64,000 nucleotides of DNA, taken from positions 5,828,001 to 5,892,000 of the forward strand of contig NZ_CP019420.1 in NCBI RefSeq assembly GCF_001984215.1, in the 5' to 3' direction. The notes under the pieces were generated by a model. That model saw nothing but the letters and a program-made list of their open reading frames with translations, did no database searches and was not told the origin of the DNA. This DNA comes from Mycobacterium sp. MS1601. Lineage in GTDB: Bacteria; Actinomycetota; Actinomycetes; Mycobacteriales; Mycobacteriaceae. This document shows positions 32,928 through 43,815 of this stretch, one piece after another (position 1 is the first letter of the stretch; each line of letters begins with the position of its first letter). A program made the position numbers and the translations under genes.

Positions 32928-35213
32928 ATGACTCGACCTGTGCTGTCGACGTATCGACTTCAGTTGCGCGGCGACGCCTTTCGTTTTGTCGACGCCGAAG
33001 CGCTGGTGGACTACCTGGACGCCCTTGGTGTCAGCCACCTCTACCTGTCCCCCATCCTGACCGCGACCGTCGGTTCCACCCACGGCTACGACGTCGCCGA
33101 TCCCACTACCGTCTCTGCCGAACTCGGCGGCGCCGAAGGACTTTCATCGTTGTCCGCGGCGGCCCAGGCTCGTGGCCTCGGGCTGGTGGTGGATATCGTG
33201 CCCAACCACGTGGGCGTCGACCAGCCCGAGCAGAACGCGTGGTGGTGGGATCTGCTGACGCACGGCCGCTCGTCGCGATACTCCTGCCTCTTCGACATCG
33301 ACTGGGACCTGGATCCAGACGGCCGGATCGTGTTGCCGGTGCTGGGATCCGACAGCGACGTCGACGACCTCCAGGTCGACGGCGACGTGCTGCGCCTGGG
33401 CGATCTGGCGTTCCCGATCGCACCGGGGACCGGTTCGGGCTCTGGTCCCGAGGTGCACGACCGTCAGCACTACCGGTTGATCGGGTGGCGCAACGGGATC
33501 TGTGGCTACCGGCGCTTCTTCTCCATCACCTCACTTGCCGGTATCAGGCAGGAGGATCACGACGTCTTCACCACATCGCACGCCGAGGTGAAGCGCTGGT
33601 TCGACGAGAAATTGGTGGACGGCATCCGGGTGGACCACCCCGACGGACTCTCCGATCCGGCCGGTTACCTGGTGTGGTTGCGCGAATTGATCGGCGACCA
33701 GGCCTATCTGGTGATAGAGAAGATCCTGGCCGCCGATGAGGCACTGGAGCCGACGCTGGCTGTCGACGGCACCACCGGCTACGACGCGCTGCGCGAGATC
33801 GGCGGGTTGTTCGTGGACCCGACAGGGCAGCAGGCGCTGTCCGCCCTGTCCGCCTCGGCCGGTTTCGACCACACCGCAGTGCCTGCCATGGTGGCCGAGC
33901 TCAAGCGCACCGCCGCCACCGTCACCCTGGGCAGTGAACTGGCCCGGCTGCGGCGCGCCATCGTCGCCACCGTCGGCCATGATCACCCTCACCTCGGTGA
34001 GGCCGTCGCTGCCCTGCTGACGCACATCGACGTCTACCGCAGCGACTACCGCGGACTGTCGGCTCTACTACCCACCGCGATCGCCGAAACCGCCTCGGCA
34101 GCACCCGAACTGGCCCGTCCGCTGGAACTGGTGTCCGCAGCTGTCGCCGCCGACGGAGAAGCCGCCACGCGACTTCAGCAACTGTGCGGGGCGGTGACGG
34201 CCAAGGCCGTCGAGGACTGCCTGTTCTACCGCGACCCGCGTCTGGTGTCACTCAACGAGGTGGGCGGCGAGCCGGAACGCTTCGGTGTCAGCACCGCGGA
34301 GTTCCATCAGGCGTCGGCACTGCGGGCCCGGTACTGGCCCACCGCCATGACCACGCTGACCACCCACGACACCAAGCGCGGTGAGGACGTCCGAGCCCGC
34401 ATAGGCGTGTTGTCGCAGGTGCCGTCGCTGTGGACCGAGCTCGTCAAAGGTTGGGAGGCCTCCACTCCCTCTCCCGATTCGGCCACCGGTTTGTTCTTGT
34501 GGCAGAACATCTTCGGAGTCTGGCCTGCCGACAAACCCGACGAGGACCTGCGCGGCCGCCTGCACGGGTATGCCGAGAAGGCCATCCGCGAGGCTGCGCT
34601 GCACACCACCTGGAACGAGCCCGACGAGGCGTTCGAGTCCGCGGTGCACGCCTGGGTGGATCAGGTGCTGGACGGGCCGGTGGCCACGGAACTGAGTGCG
34701 TTGGTCAAACGGCTCGACGTGCACGCCTGCAGCGACGCCCTGGGCCAGAAGCTGTTGTCCCTCACGGTGCCCGGCGTCCCCGACGTCTACCAGGGCACCG
34801 AGCTCTGGGAGGACAGCCTGGTGGACCCCGACAACCGCAGACCGGTTGACTTCGCCGCCCGACGCGATGCTCTGGCCGCCTCGACCCATCCCAAGATGCG
34901 CGTGGTGACCGCTGCGCTGCAGTTGCGTCGCGCCCGTCCGGACGTCTTCCTCACCGCCGGGCACACCCCGGTGTTCGCCGACGGCGCGGCCGCCGACCAC
35001 GTGGTCGCGTTCCAACGGGGCAGCGACGTGCTGGTTGCTGTCAGCCGTTGGACCGTCCACCTGGAGGACAGCGGCTGGGGTGACACCTCCGTGACGTTGC
35101 CGCCGGGCACGTGGACGGACCGGATCTCCGGCGCCGAGCACACCGGAACCGTCACCGCCGCAACACTCTTCACCGACCTGCCCGTATCACTGCTGGAGAG
35201 AACCGTTGCCTGA
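32928..35213 (+). CDS. treY: maltooligosyltrehalose synthase
   Basis: TreY converts the reducing-end alpha-1,4 bond of maltodextrins to the alpha,alpha-1,1 trehalosyl bond. The 761-residue GH13 protein starts RPVLSTYRLQLRGDAFRF and carries YLSPILTATVGSTHGYDV, VVDIVPNHVG, and the catalytic region GIRVDHPDGLSDPAGYL. TTHDTKRGEDVRAR follows in the C-terminal half. It overlaps treZ by 8 bp. Confidence 0.96.
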   Translation: MTRPVLSTYRLQLRGDAFRFVDAEALVDYLDALGVSHLYLSPILTATVGSTHGYDVADPTTVSAELGGAEGLSSLSAAAQARGLGLVVDIVPNHVGVDQPEQNAWWWDLLTHGRSSRYSCLFDIDWDLDPDGRIVLPVLGSDSDVDDLQVDGDVLRLGDLAFPIAPGTGSGSGPEVHDRQHYRLIGWRNGICGYRRFFSITSLAGIRQEDHDVFTTSHAEVKRWFDEKLVDGIRVDHPDGLSDPAGYLVWLRELIGDQAYLVIEKILAADEALEPTLAVDGTTGYDALREIGGLFVDPTGQQALSALSASAGFDHTAVPAMVAELKRTAATVTLGSELARLRRAIVATVGHDHPHLGEAVAALLTHIDVYRSDYRGLSALLPTAIAETASAAPELARPLELVSAAVAADGEAATRLQQLCGAVTAKAVEDCLFYRDPRLVSLNEVGGEPERFGVSTAEFHQASALRARYWPTAMTTLTTHDTKRGEDVRARIGVLSQVPSLWTELVKGWEASTPSPDSATGLFLWQNIFGVWPADKPDEDLRGRLHGYAEKAIREAALHTTWNEPDEAFESAVHAWVDQVLDGPVATELSALVKRLDVHACSDALGQKLLSLTVPGVPDVYQGTELWEDSLVDPDNRRPVDFAARRDALAASTHPKMRVVTAALQLRRARPDVFLTAGHTPVFADGAAADHVVAFQRGSDVLVAVSRWTVHLEDSGWGDTSVTLPPGTWTDRISGAEHTGTVTAATLFTDLPVSLLERTVA

Positions 35214-36945
35214 GCACGAATTCGCAGTCTGGGCGCCCAAGCCCGAACTGGTCCGCCTCGACGTCAACGGCACTGTCCACGCCATGTCCCGCCACGACGA
35301 CGGTTGGTGGCGCACCACCCTCGAGGTGGCCCCCGATGTCCGCTACGGGTTCCTGCTCGACGACGACCCGACGGTGCTACCCGATCCTCGTTCGCCGCGG
35401 CAACCCGACGGTGTGCATTCTCGCTCGCAACTCTGGGATGCGTCGGCGGTGCAGTGGACGGATCAGGCGTGGTCCGGCCGATCCGTCGAGGGGGCGGTGA
35501 TCTACGAGCTGCACATCGGCACCTTCACCGCCGAAGGCACCTTCGACGCCGCGATCGACAAGCTGGACTACCTACTGGACCTCGGCGTCGACTTCGTGGA
35601 ACTGATGCCGGTCAACGCATTCAGCGGCACCCATGGCTGGGGCTACGACGGCGTGCTGTGGTGGGCGGTGCACGAACCATACGGCGGCCCAGACGGTTTG
35701 ACGCGGCTCATCAACGCCTGCCATGGCCGGGGTCTCGGGGTGCTGATCGACGCGGTGTTCAATCACCTCGGCCCCTCGGGCAACTACCTACCGCGCTACG
35801 GCCCGTATCTGTCGTCGGCCAGCAACCCGTGGGGCGAGGGCATCAACATCGCCGACGCCGAGTCCGACGAAGTGCGCAACCTGATCATCGGGTGCGCGCT
35901 GCGCTGGATGCGCGACTTCCACGCCGATGGCTTGCGCCTGGACGCTGTGCATGCACTGGTGGACACCACCGCCATCCACATTCTCGAAGAGATGTCGGCC
36001 GAGACCTCCTCTCTATCAGGAGAACTCGGGCGCGCACTGTCGCTGATCGCCGAAACCGACCGCAACGATCCGCGGTTCATCACGCCGCGTTCCGAGGGCG
36101 GGCTGGGCATGACGGCGCAGTGGGATGACGACATCCACCATGCGCTGCACACCGCGGTGTCCGGCGAACAGCAGGGTTACTACCACGATTTCGGCAGCAT
36201 GGCGACGCTGGCGCACACCCTCACCAAGGGGTACTTCCACGCCGGGACGTATTCGTCCTTCCGGCACCGTCGCCACGGTAAACCGCTGGACACCAGCAAG
36301 ATTCCCGGTTACCGGCTGCTGGCCTACACGTGCACCCACGACCAGGTGGGCAACCGCGCCATCGGCGACCGACCGTCGGCCTACCTGGACGCCGGCCAAC
36401 TGGCGGTCAGCGCGGCGCTGGCCCTGCTGACCCCGTTCACCGCCATGCTGTTCATGGGTGAGGAATGGGCGGCGTCCACGCCATTCCAGTTCTTCTCCTC
36501 CCATCCCGAGCCCGAGCTGGCCGAAGCCACCCGCAAGGGCCGCAAAGCCGAGTTCGCCTCACACGGATGGGATGCCGACGATGTTCCCGACCCGCAGGAC
36601 CCGGAGACTTATCAGCGCTCCCGGCTGGACTGGGCCGAAGTGCAGACCGGTGAGCATGCGGCGATGTTGGGCCTGTACCGCGACCTGATCGCGCTGCGCA
36701 AACGAGAACCCGATCTGGCCGACTTCTGGTTGGACCACATGGCCGTCGACTACGACGAGGACGCCCGCTGGATCGTGCTGCACCGAGGCGCGCTGGCCAT
36801 CGCCTGCAATCTGGGCACTGCGCCGGCGACAGTACGGGCTTGCGGTGAGGTGCTGCTGGCCTGGGGAGAGCCCGAGGCAGGTTCCGACGCAACAACATTG
36901 GCCGGGCATTCGTTCGCGGTGTTGAAGACCGCTGAGGACAGCTGA
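35206..36945 (+). CDS. treZ: maltooligosyltrehalose trehalohydrolase
   Basis: TreZ hydrolyses the bond next to the trehalosyl end, releasing free trehalose. The 579-residue GH13 protein has an N-terminal carbohydrate-binding beta domain (EFAVWAPKPELVRLDV), then YELHIGTFTAEGTF, DAVFNHLGPSGNYLPRYGPY, LRLDAVHALVD and the CTHDQVGNRA motif. The start is TTG 35206, inside the end of treY (8-bp overlap). It converges with ilvA 13 bp downstream. Confidence 0.95.
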   Translation: MPEHEFAVWAPKPELVRLDVNGTVHAMSRHDDGWWRTTLEVAPDVRYGFLLDDDPTVLPDPRSPRQPDGVHSRSQLWDASAVQWTDQAWSGRSVEGAVIYELHIGTFTAEGTFDAAIDKLDYLLDLGVDFVELMPVNAFSGTHGWGYDGVLWWAVHEPYGGPDGLTRLINACHGRGLGVLIDAVFNHLGPSGNYLPRYGPYLSSASNPWGEGINIADAESDEVRNLIIGCALRWMRDFHADGLRLDAVHALVDTTAIHILEEMSAETSSLSGELGRALSLIAETDRNDPRFITPRSEGGLGMTAQWDDDIHHALHTAVSGEQQGYYHDFGSMATLAHTLTKGYFHAGTYSSFRHRRHGKPLDTSKIPGYRLLAYTCTHDQVGNRAIGDRPSAYLDAGQLAVSAALALLTPFTAMLFMGEEWAASTPFQFFSSHPEPELAEATRKGRKAEFASHGWDADDVPDPQDPETYQRSRLDWAEVQTGEHAAMLGLYRDLIALRKREPDLADFWLDHMAVDYDEDARWIVLHRGALAIACNLGTAPATVRACGEVLLAWGEPEAGSDATTLAGHSFAVLKTAEDS

Positions 36946-36958
36946 ATATCGACCGCTG

Positions 36959-38242
36959 CTAGGTCAGGTACCGGTACGCCGGGGACCCGGGTTCGAGAGC
37001 CTCGACGTGGCATTCGGAGGACCTCATGCGTTCGAGCAGCCCCTCCAGACCCGCCGCGGAGCCCAGCTCAACACCCACCAACGCCTCACCGGTCTCGCGG
37101 TTGTTGCGCTTGACGTATTCGAACAGGGTGATGTCGTCATTGGGGCCCAGCACCTCGTCCAGAAAGCGGCGCAGGGCGCCGGGTTCCTGCGGGAAGTCCA
37201 CCAGGAAGTAGTGCTTGAGACCGAGGTGGACCAGCGAGCGTTCCAGCACCTCGCCGTAGCGCGACACGTCGTTGTTGCCGCCGGAGATCAGGCACACCAC
37301 CACCGAGCCCGGCGTGACGTCGGCCTCGAGCAATCCGGCCACCGACAGCGCGCCCGCGGGCTCGGCGATGATGCCTTCGTTCTGGTACAGATCCAGCATG
37401 GCGGTGCAGACCGCGCCTTCGTCGACCGTGGTCAAAGAGACCATGTCTCCGGCCGCCGACAGCGCCGCGAACGGGTTTTTCCCGGCTCGGTTGACCGCCG
37501 CACCGTCGACGAACTGGTCGACGTGCTCGAGGGTGACGGGTTCACCGGCCGCCATGGCCGCAACCATGGACGCCGCCCCGGCGGGCTCGATGCCCAGGAT
37601 TGAGGTGCGGGAGGTCTTCGCGGCCATGTACGTGGTGATGCCGCTGATGCAGCCACCACCGCCGACGGGCACGATCACCAGGTCCGGCTCGCCATCGAGC
37701 TGGCTGAGGATCTCGACGGCGATGGTGCCCTGCCCGGCCATGGTGCGTGGATCGTCATAAGGCGGCACCAGGGTGGCGCCGGTGCGGGCCACGTCGGCGC
37801 GGGCGGCCTCGGCGGCCATGTCGTAGGTGGCGCCGCCGACGATCAGCTCGATGAACTCGCCGCCGTGGTAGCGGATGCGGTCACGCTTCTGCTTCGGCGT
37901 CTTGGCCGGGACATAGACACGGCCGTGAATTCCCATGGAACGGCACGCCAGCGCGAACCCCTGCGCGTGGTTGCCAGCGGAGGAACACACCACTCCCGCG
38001 GCGATCTCCTCCGGCGTCAGCTGCATCAGCAGGTTGTAGGCGCCGCGCAACTTGTAGGAGCGCACCGACTGCAGGTCCTCGCGCTTGAGATAGACCAGGG
38101 CGCCGGTCAGCTGCGACAACCGGTCGCTGAACTGCAGCGGGCTGGGTGACACGACGCCCATGATCCGCTGCGCCGCCGCGTCGATATCCGCCGCGGACAG
38201 CGGCGAAACCGTACGGGGATCCTGGCTCAGTTCAGCAGACAC
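36959..38242 (-). CDS. ilvA: threonine dehydratase (biosynthetic)
   Basis: A PLP enzyme deaminating threonine to 2-oxobutyrate for isoleucine synthesis. The 427-residue protein has the PLP Lys in QSVRSYKLRGAYN, the GGGGCISG loop (VGGGGCISGI), and a single C-terminal ACT-like regulatory segment beginning HYFLVDFPQEPGALRRFLDE. This is the shorter actinobacterial form; the E. coli enzyme has about 514 residues and two ACT-like lobes. It is monocistronic, between treZ (convergent) and a small membrane protein gene (divergent). Confidence 0.94.
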   Translation of the reverse strand: MSAELSQDPRTVSPLSAADIDAAAQRIMGVVSPSPLQFSDRLSQLTGALVYLKREDLQSVRSYKLRGAYNLLMQLTPEEIAAGVVCSSAGNHAQGFALACRSMGIHGRVYVPAKTPKQKRDRIRYHGGEFIELIVGGATYDMAAEAARADVARTGATLVPPYDDPRTMAGQGTIAVEILSQLDGEPDLVIVPVGGGGCISGITTYMAAKTSRTSILGIEPAGAASMVAAMAAGEPVTLEHVDQFVDGAAVNRAGKNPFAALSAAGDMVSLTTVDEGAVCTAMLDLYQNEGIIAEPAGALSVAGLLEADVTPGSVVVCLISGGNNDVSRYGEVLERSLVHLGLKHYFLVDFPQEPGALRRFLDEVLGPNDDITLFEYVKRNNRETGEALVGVELGSAAGLEGLLERMRSSECHVEALEPGSPAYRYLT

Positions 38243-38362
38243 CGGTCAATGGTGCCACGCACGCCTGATCCCCAGAAAATCGCTGCGTCGGCTCCGAAAA
38301 AGGAGACGCCGGATTTGGGGTTTCGGGTAGCCGAAACTTTTGATCCGAGCTATCGTGACAGG

Positions 38363-38590
38363 ATGACCACCGCCGAACAGTTCCGGGATGCCGTTGCTCA
38401 CCCCGCCTCGGAGATCGTGGTGGCTGGAGTGCCGTGGCCGGCCTACAAGGTGGTGGCCCTGGTGATCGGGCTGGTGGTGTTCGGCGTCGTGGCAGTGGCC
38501 ACCGCCAGTGCGTCCCCCGCCGTTCTCGGTGGCGCAGGCGTGGCATTCGTGTTGTGGCACGTCCTGGGCCTGCTGCAGCGCCAGCGCTAG
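38363..38590 (+). CDS. small two-TM hypothetical membrane protein
   Basis: A 75-residue protein, TTAEQFRDAVAHPASEIV followed by two hydrophobic segments (about residues 28-50 and 52-70) and a short basic end (LLQRQR). No family is recognised. TATCGT (38351-38356) ends 6 bases before the ATG, consistent with leaderless expression. Its stop overlaps the convergent SRPBCC gene by 4 bp. Confidence 0.7.
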   Translation: MTTAEQFRDAVAHPASEIVVAGVPWPAYKVVALVIGLVVFGVVAVATASASPAVLGGAGVAFVLWHVLGLLQRQR

Positions 38591-39000
38591 CCGAAGATTC
38601 CGCGCAGCGTCTCCAGGTCGGCGGCCACCGCCGCCGCATCCCCCGCGAACTCGGCATCACTCATCCCGACTCTTCTGCGCACCGTGAACACCACCTCGCA
38701 GCGATTGTCGACCTCACCGTCACGCAGCACCCGCATCGGGTTGTAAAAGGTCTGCCCCTGCGCCGTGCGCACCACATGATCCACCACACCCAGATCGTTG
38801 TCCGGTGCGAACTCGACAGTGATGTCCCCCAGCGGCGAGGATGCGGTCCACGCTCCGTCGACCAGCTGCACCTGGCCGTCGGCCAACCCGGCGGCCCAGT
38901 GCACCAGGTTTCGGGGATCGCGGATGTAGGCCGCGACGTCGGCAGCGGCGGCGTCGATGACAATGCTGACGTGTCGGGACTGGATGGGTTCTGTGGTCAT
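38587..39000 (-). CDS. SRPBCC-family protein (Rv1546-like)
   Basis: A 137-residue protein with the pattern of an SRPBCC/START-like helix-grip fold: HVSIVIDAAAADVAAYIRDP, then RNLVHWAAGL, and a C-terminal helix ending ADLETLRGIFG. The fold binds hydrophobic ligands, but no ligand can be inferred. It matches the gene before dnaE1 in M. tuberculosis. Here an extra gene separates it from dnaE1. Confidence 0.75.
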   Translation of the reverse strand: MTTEPIQSRHVSIVIDAAAADVAAYIRDPRNLVHWAAGLADGQVQLVDGAWTASSPLGDITVEFAPDNDLGVVDHVVRTAQGQTFYNPMRVLRDGEVDNRCEVVFTVRRRVGMSDAEFAGDAAAVAADLETLRGIFG

Positions 39001-39051
39001 GAGCCATCATGGCGCGGTAAGACCTGTCCCGACCAGCTCTGGTGTCCCCTA

Positions 39052-40083
39052 TCAGGCCAAACCGAGGGTGGTCCGGATAGCACCGTAATCCGTACACAGC
39101 CTTGATTGCAGACGCTCGACCGCGGCACGAGTGGTGGTCCTGATGGCTGCGGCGTCCTCTACCGTGGACAGCACCTTGTCGACCACAGCCCCGGCAGTCA
39201 CTTGGTCAGTGCGGATCAGTGAGCGTTCATCATCGATCGACAGTGCGAAGTCGCGACATTTCGGTTGATACTCAAGAGAAATCACCGGGGTTTCCGACAA
39301 GGCCGCCAAGATCCCCGCGTGGAGGCGGCTGACAATGACAGCCGAACACAGCGCAAGTGCACGAGCGGCGCCCACCGCATCAACGGGTTGCACGACATCG
39401 GCACCGACGTTCTGCAAAGCGGCTCGTGTCCACTTGGCGTCGCTGGGGTTCATGAGAATTCCGACGAACCGAAAACCCTTTAGCGCCAAAACGTCCACCG
39501 CTGCCGTCAATTCGCTGACCAGTGCTTCTGGGTCGTGCCCCCAAAGGTCGTCACCGAAACCCAGGTTCACACCGATGAGTCCCTCTTCAGCGGACACCGC
39601 GGGCCGAGGCAGCAATAGCGCGGGATCACCAACCACTTCAGCGTCGAATCCGATATCTGCAAGCAACTCGGCACTACGCGGACCACGTACCGAAACACGG
39701 TTGAACTTGCCCAGCAGCGATGCCCATCGCTTCAACTCGTCATTGCCGGAACCGCTTCTGCGCCCCTGGAAAGCGGGATCTTCTACGCCGATTCCGACCG
39801 CGTAGCTACCTTGTTTTGAGGTGATCCTCACTGCACGGCCCGCCAAGCGACGCCAGTGACGCCTTCCCACCAACGTACCGCCGCCCAGGACATGCACGCT
39901 TCGCCGAAGAGATTTGCTGAGTCCGGTGGTGGTGGACCTGATCATCTCGCTCGGAAAACGTGGCATATCGACGAACTCGGCTTCGGCCAGCTGTAACCTC
40001 ACGGCGTCGTATATGGCGTCATCGCCGATGTTGCCCTTGTGATGCCAACCGAGATACGACACCAAGGGTGTCTCCCGATTCAT
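39052..40083 (-). CDS. polysaccharide pyruvyl transferase family protein
   Basis: A 343-residue protein starting NRETPLVSYLGWHHKGNIGD, with VHVLGGGTLVGRRHW, VSVRGPRSAELLADIGFDAE, VGDPALLLP and VSRLHAGILAALSETPVIS. This is the PF04230 pattern of enzymes that add pyruvyl groups to cell-surface glycans, though some members have other roles. It sits between the SRPBCC gene and dnaE1, which are adjacent in M. tuberculosis by my recollection. Its base composition looks visibly less GC-rich than its neighbours. An accessory insertion is likely; the glycan acceptor is unknown. Confidence 0.83.
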   Translation of the reverse strand: MNRETPLVSYLGWHHKGNIGDDAIYDAVRLQLAEAEFVDMPRFPSEMIRSTTTGLSKSLRRSVHVLGGGTLVGRRHWRRLAGRAVRITSKQGSYAVGIGVEDPAFQGRRSGSGNDELKRWASLLGKFNRVSVRGPRSAELLADIGFDAEVVGDPALLLPRPAVSAEEGLIGVNLGFGDDLWGHDPEALVSELTAAVDVLALKGFRFVGILMNPSDAKWTRAALQNVGADVVQPVDAVGAARALALCSAVIVSRLHAGILAALSETPVISLEYQPKCRDFALSIDDERSLIRTDQVTAGAVVDKVLSTVEDAAAIRTTTRAAVERLQSRLCTDYGAIRTTLGLA

Positions 40084-40198
40084 CGCGCCCCCTGTCAGGA
40101 TGGACTACCCAGCACCAGACCTCCCCCGCCCAAGAGCAGGATAGTGCCATACCGCGGGCGGTAGGCAGAGAGGCTGTATCCGGTACGCCCCGGGCAGC

Positions 40199-43100
40199 CT
40201 AGCCGCCTAGGCAACCCGGCCCCAGCAACGCCTTGAGATCACCCATCAGGGCCGAGGACATCGTCACGCGCAACGACTGGTCCAGCTCCAAGGTGGTGAT
40301 GCGCTCACCGCTGATCAGCCGCAGATGCACCTGCGAGGTGCCGGGATGCCGCGACAACACCTGTTTGAGAGCGCTCACCTTGTCGATGGTGCACTGCCGG
40401 GTGGGCAGGCTGACTGCCAGCGGGCGGTCCGACTGGGCGCTCGAGAAGTCCGGCACCACAAGTTCATTGGCGATCAGCGAGATACGGTCATCACGAATCG
40501 CGACCTTGGCGCCCACCAGCACCACCGCGTCGTCGGCGATATTGGCACCGAACGCCGAGTACGTCTGCGGGAAGAACAGCACTTCGACACCACCGGCGAG
40601 GTCCTCGATTTGCGCCGAGGCCCACGGCAGGCCGTTCTTGTTGACGCGCCGGTTGACCGACGCCAGGATGCCGCCGATGCGCACCTGGGTGTCGTTGGGG
40701 ATCGCCCCTTCCAGGATGGCCGGGATCTGGGTGTCGACCTGCGCCGCCAGCAGATGCGCGATGCCGTTGAGCGGATGCCCCGACACGTAGAGGCCGAGCA
40801 TCTCGCGCTCGAGCGCGAGTTTGTGCTTGTCCTCCCACTCCTCGTCGGGCACTCGGATGGTGAAGACCGCGTCGGTACCGCCGTCGTCGTCTCCCCCGCC
40901 GAACAGGTCGAACTGGCCCATGGCCTCGGCCTTCTTGGTGCCCAGTACCGAGTCGACCGCGTCGGTGTGCACCAGGAACAGGCCCTTGCGGGGATGCTTC
41001 AGGGAATCGAAGGCACCGGCCTTGATCAACGACTCCGTCACCTTCTTGTTGCAGGCGGCGATGTCGATCTTGTTCAGGTAGTCCGAGAAGTCGGTGAAGT
41101 TGCCCCGCTCCTTGCGTGTGTTCACCAGCGAGGCAACCACATTGGCGCCGACGTTGCGTACCGCGCCGAGCCCGAAACGGATGTCGTCACCGACGGAGGC
41201 GAAGTTCTGCACCGACTCGTTGACGTCCGGCGGCAGCACCGTGATGCCCAGGCGTCGGCAGTCGGCCAGGTAGATGGCGGCCTTGTCCTTGTCGTCGCCG
41301 ACCGAGGTGAGCAGCCCGGCCATGTACTCACCGGGGAAGTTCGCCTTGAGGTAGGCCGTCCAGTAGGACACCAGACCGTAGCCGGCGGCGTGCGACTTGT
41401 TGAACGCGTACCCGGCGAACGGAAGGATGGTGTCCCACAACGCTTTGACCGCGGCCTCGGAGAAACCGTTGTTGGTCATGCCCTCTTTGAAGCCCTTGTA
41501 CTCGGCTTCGAGGACCTCGAGCTTCTTCTTGCCCATGGCCTTGCGCAGCGCATCGGCCTTGCCCATGGAGTACGAGGCGACCTTCTGGGCGATGAACATG
41601 ATCTGCTCTTGGTAGACGATCAGGCCGTAGGTCTCGGCCAGGATGTCCTTGAGCGGTTCTTCCAGCTCCGGGTGGATGGGCTTGATGGCCTGGCGGCCGT
41701 TCTTGCGGTCGGCGTAGTCGTTGTGGGCGTTCATGCCCATGGGGCCCGGGCGGTACAGCGCCAGCACGGCCACGATGTCGTTGAACTCGGTGGGCTGCAT
41801 GCGCCGCAGCAGGTCCCGCATGGCGCTGCCGTCGAGCTGGAACACGCCCAAGGTGTCACCGCGCCCCAGCAGTTCGTAGGCCTTCTGGTCGTCGAGCGCC
41901 AGGGTTTCCAGATCGAGATCGATACCGCGGTTGGCCTTGATGTTCTCGATGGCGTCACCGATGATCGTCAGGTTGCGCAGCCCGAGGAAGTCCATCTTCA
42001 GCAGGCCGATGGCCTCACACGACGGGTAGTCCCAACCGGTGATGACCGCACCGTCCTGCGGCCGGCGCCATAGCGGGATGGCGTCGATCAGCGGTTCAGA
42101 GCTCATGATCACCGCGCAGGCGTGCACACCGGCGTTGCGGACCAGGCCCTCCAGCCCGCGCGCGGTCTCGTAGATGGTGCGCACGTCGGGGTCGGTGTCG
42201 ATCAGCGCGCGGACCTCGGCGGCCTCTTTGTAGCGCTCGTGGCTGGGATCGGTGATGCCCGAGACCGGGATGTCCTTGGCCATGATGGGCGGCGGCAGCG
42301 CTTTGGTGATGCGGTCGGCGATGGCGAAGCCGGGCTGCCCGTAGTGCACACGGGCCGAATCCTTCAGCGCCGCTTTGGTTTTGATGGTACCGAAGGTGAT
42401 GACCTGGGCCACCCTGTCACTGCCCCACTTGTTGGCGGCATAGCGCAGCATCTCACCGCGGCGACGGTCGTCGAAGTCGATGTCGATATCGGGCGCCGAC
42501 GGACGTTCCGGGTTGAGGAACCGCTCGAACAGCAGACCGTGCGGAATGGGGTCGATGTTGGTGATGCCCATGGCGTAGGCCACCAGCGAACCGGCGGCCG
42601 AACCACGGCCCGGACCCACCCGGATGCCGACCGAACGCGCGTAGTTGATCAAGTCGGCGACGATCAGGAAGTACGCCGGAAAACCCTTGTCGCAGATGAC
42701 CTTGATCTCGTAATTGGCCCGGTCGATGTACTCCTGCGGCACTTCCTGGCCCGGGAACCGGCGTTCCGCCAGGCCGGTCATCACCTCGTGGGTGAGCCAG
42801 GACCCCTGATCGTGGCCTTCGGGCACCGGGAAGATCGGCATCCGGTCCTTGGGTGTCCACACGTCGGTGTACGGCTGCACCCGCTCGGCGATCAGCAGCG
42901 TGGAGTCACACGCGCCGGGCACCTGGGTATCCCACAGCGCCCGCATCTCGGCCGCGGACTTCAGGTAGTAGCCGTCGCCGTCGAACTTGAACCGGTTGGG
43001 ATCCGAGAGGGTCTTGCCGGTCTGGATGCACAGCAGCGCCTCGTGGTTCTGGGAGGCGTCGCGGGTGACGTAGTGGCAGTCGTTGGTGGCCAGCGGCCGG

Positions 43101-43747
43101 ATGCCGAGTTTTTTACCGACCTCCAGCAGCCCCTCGCGGACCCGGCGCTCGATGTCCAAGCCATGGTCCATCAACTCCAGGAAGAAGTTCTCCTTGCCGA
43201 AGATCTCCTGCCATTTGGCGGCCGCGGCAATGGCTTCGTCGACGTGGCCGAGGCGCAGCCGGGTCTGCACCTCCCCCGACGGACAGCCGGTGGTGGCGAT
43301 GATGCCCTCGGCGTGCTCGGCGATGATCTCGGCGTCCATGCGCGACCACTTGCCCAGCTGGCCCTCGAAGGACGCCAGCGACGACAGCTTGAACAGGTTG
43401 CGCAGACCGGTGGCGTTCTCCGCGACCATCGTCATGTGGGTGTAGGAACCGCTGCCGGAGACGTCGTCGGACTTCTGGCTCGGGTCACCCCAGAGCACCC
43501 GCTTGGTCTCGAAGCGCGACGCCGGGGCGATGTAGGCCTCGATACCGATGATCGGTTTGATGCCGACCGAGGTGGCGGCGTTGTAGAACTCACTGGCGCC
43601 GAACATGTTTCCGTGGTCGGTCATGCCGATGGCGGGCATCTCGAGGCGCTGCGCCTCGGCGAGCATGGGTTTGACCTTCGCGGCACCGTCGAGCATCGAG
43701 TATTCGGTGTGGTTGTGCAGATGCACGAAGGAGTCATTGGTACCCAT
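40199..43747 (-). CDS. dnaE1: DNA polymerase III subunit alpha
   Basis: The replicative polymerase subunit of the mycobacterial replisome. The 1182-residue protein has an N-terminal PHP domain ([28 protein letters not shown]), a C-family polymerase core with the acidic motif [14 protein letters not shown], the fingers/thumb region, and a C-terminal OB-fold ([20 protein letters not shown]). No intein or interruption is visible. It starts with ATG 43747 and ends 115 bp from the pyruvyl transferase gene. Confidence 0.97.
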   Translation of the reverse strand: MGTNDSFVHLHNHTEYSMLDGAAKVKPMLAEAQRLEMPAIGMTDHGNMFGASEFYNAATSVGIKPIIGIEAYIAPASRFETKRVLWGDPSQKSDDVSGSGSYTHMTMVAENATGLRNLFKLSSLASFEGQLGKWSRMDAEIIAEHAEGIIATTGCPSGEVQTRLRLGHVDEAIAAAAKWQEIFGKENFFLELMDHGLDIERRVREGLLEVGKKLGIRPLATNDCHYVTRDASQNHEALLCIQTGKTLSDPNRFKFDGDGYYLKSAAEMRALWDTQVPGACDSTLLIAERVQPYTDVWTPKDRMPIFPVPEGHDQGSWLTHEVMTGLAERRFPGQEVPQEYIDRANYEIKVICDKGFPAYFLIVADLINYARSVGIRVGPGRGSAAGSLVAYAMGITNIDPIPHGLLFERFLNPERPSAPDIDIDFDDRRRGEMLRYAANKWGSDRVAQVITFGTIKTKAALKDSARVHYGQPGFAIADRITKALPPPIMAKDIPVSGITDPSHERYKEAAEVRALIDTDPDVRTIYETARGLEGLVRNAGVHACAVIMSSEPLIDAIPLWRRPQDGAVITGWDYPSCEAIGLLKMDFLGLRNLTIIGDAIENIKANRGIDLDLETLALDDQKAYELLGRGDTLGVFQLDGSAMRDLLRRMQPTEFNDIVAVLALYRPGPMGMNAHNDYADRKNGRQAIKPIHPELEEPLKDILAETYGLIVYQEQIMFIAQKVASYSMGKADALRKAMGKKKLEVLEAEYKGFKEGMTNNGFSEAAVKALWDTILPFAGYAFNKSHAAGYGLVSYWTAYLKANFPGEYMAGLLTSVGDDKDKAAIYLADCRRLGITVLPPDVNESVQNFASVGDDIRFGLGAVRNVGANVVASLVNTRKERGNFTDFSDYLNKIDIAACNKKVTESLIKAGAFDSLKHPRKGLFLVHTDAVDSVLGTKKAEAMGQFDLFGGGDDDGGTDAVFTIRVPDEEWEDKHKLALEREMLGLYVSGHPLNGIAHLLAAQVDTQIPAILEGAIPNDTQVRIGGILASVNRRVNKNGLPWASAQIEDLAGGVEVLFFPQTYSAFGANIADDAVVLVGAKVAIRDDRISLIANELVVPDFSSAQSDRPLAVSLPTRQCTIDKVSALKQVLSRHPGTSQVHLRLISGERITTLELDQSLRVTMSSALMGDLKALLGPGCLGG

Positions 43748-43815
43748 AGGCCGCCCAGTCTAGAGCCGGGCACCGACACCGCCGGGCGTGTCGGGGGGAC
43801 GTGTCGCGCGCGGCG

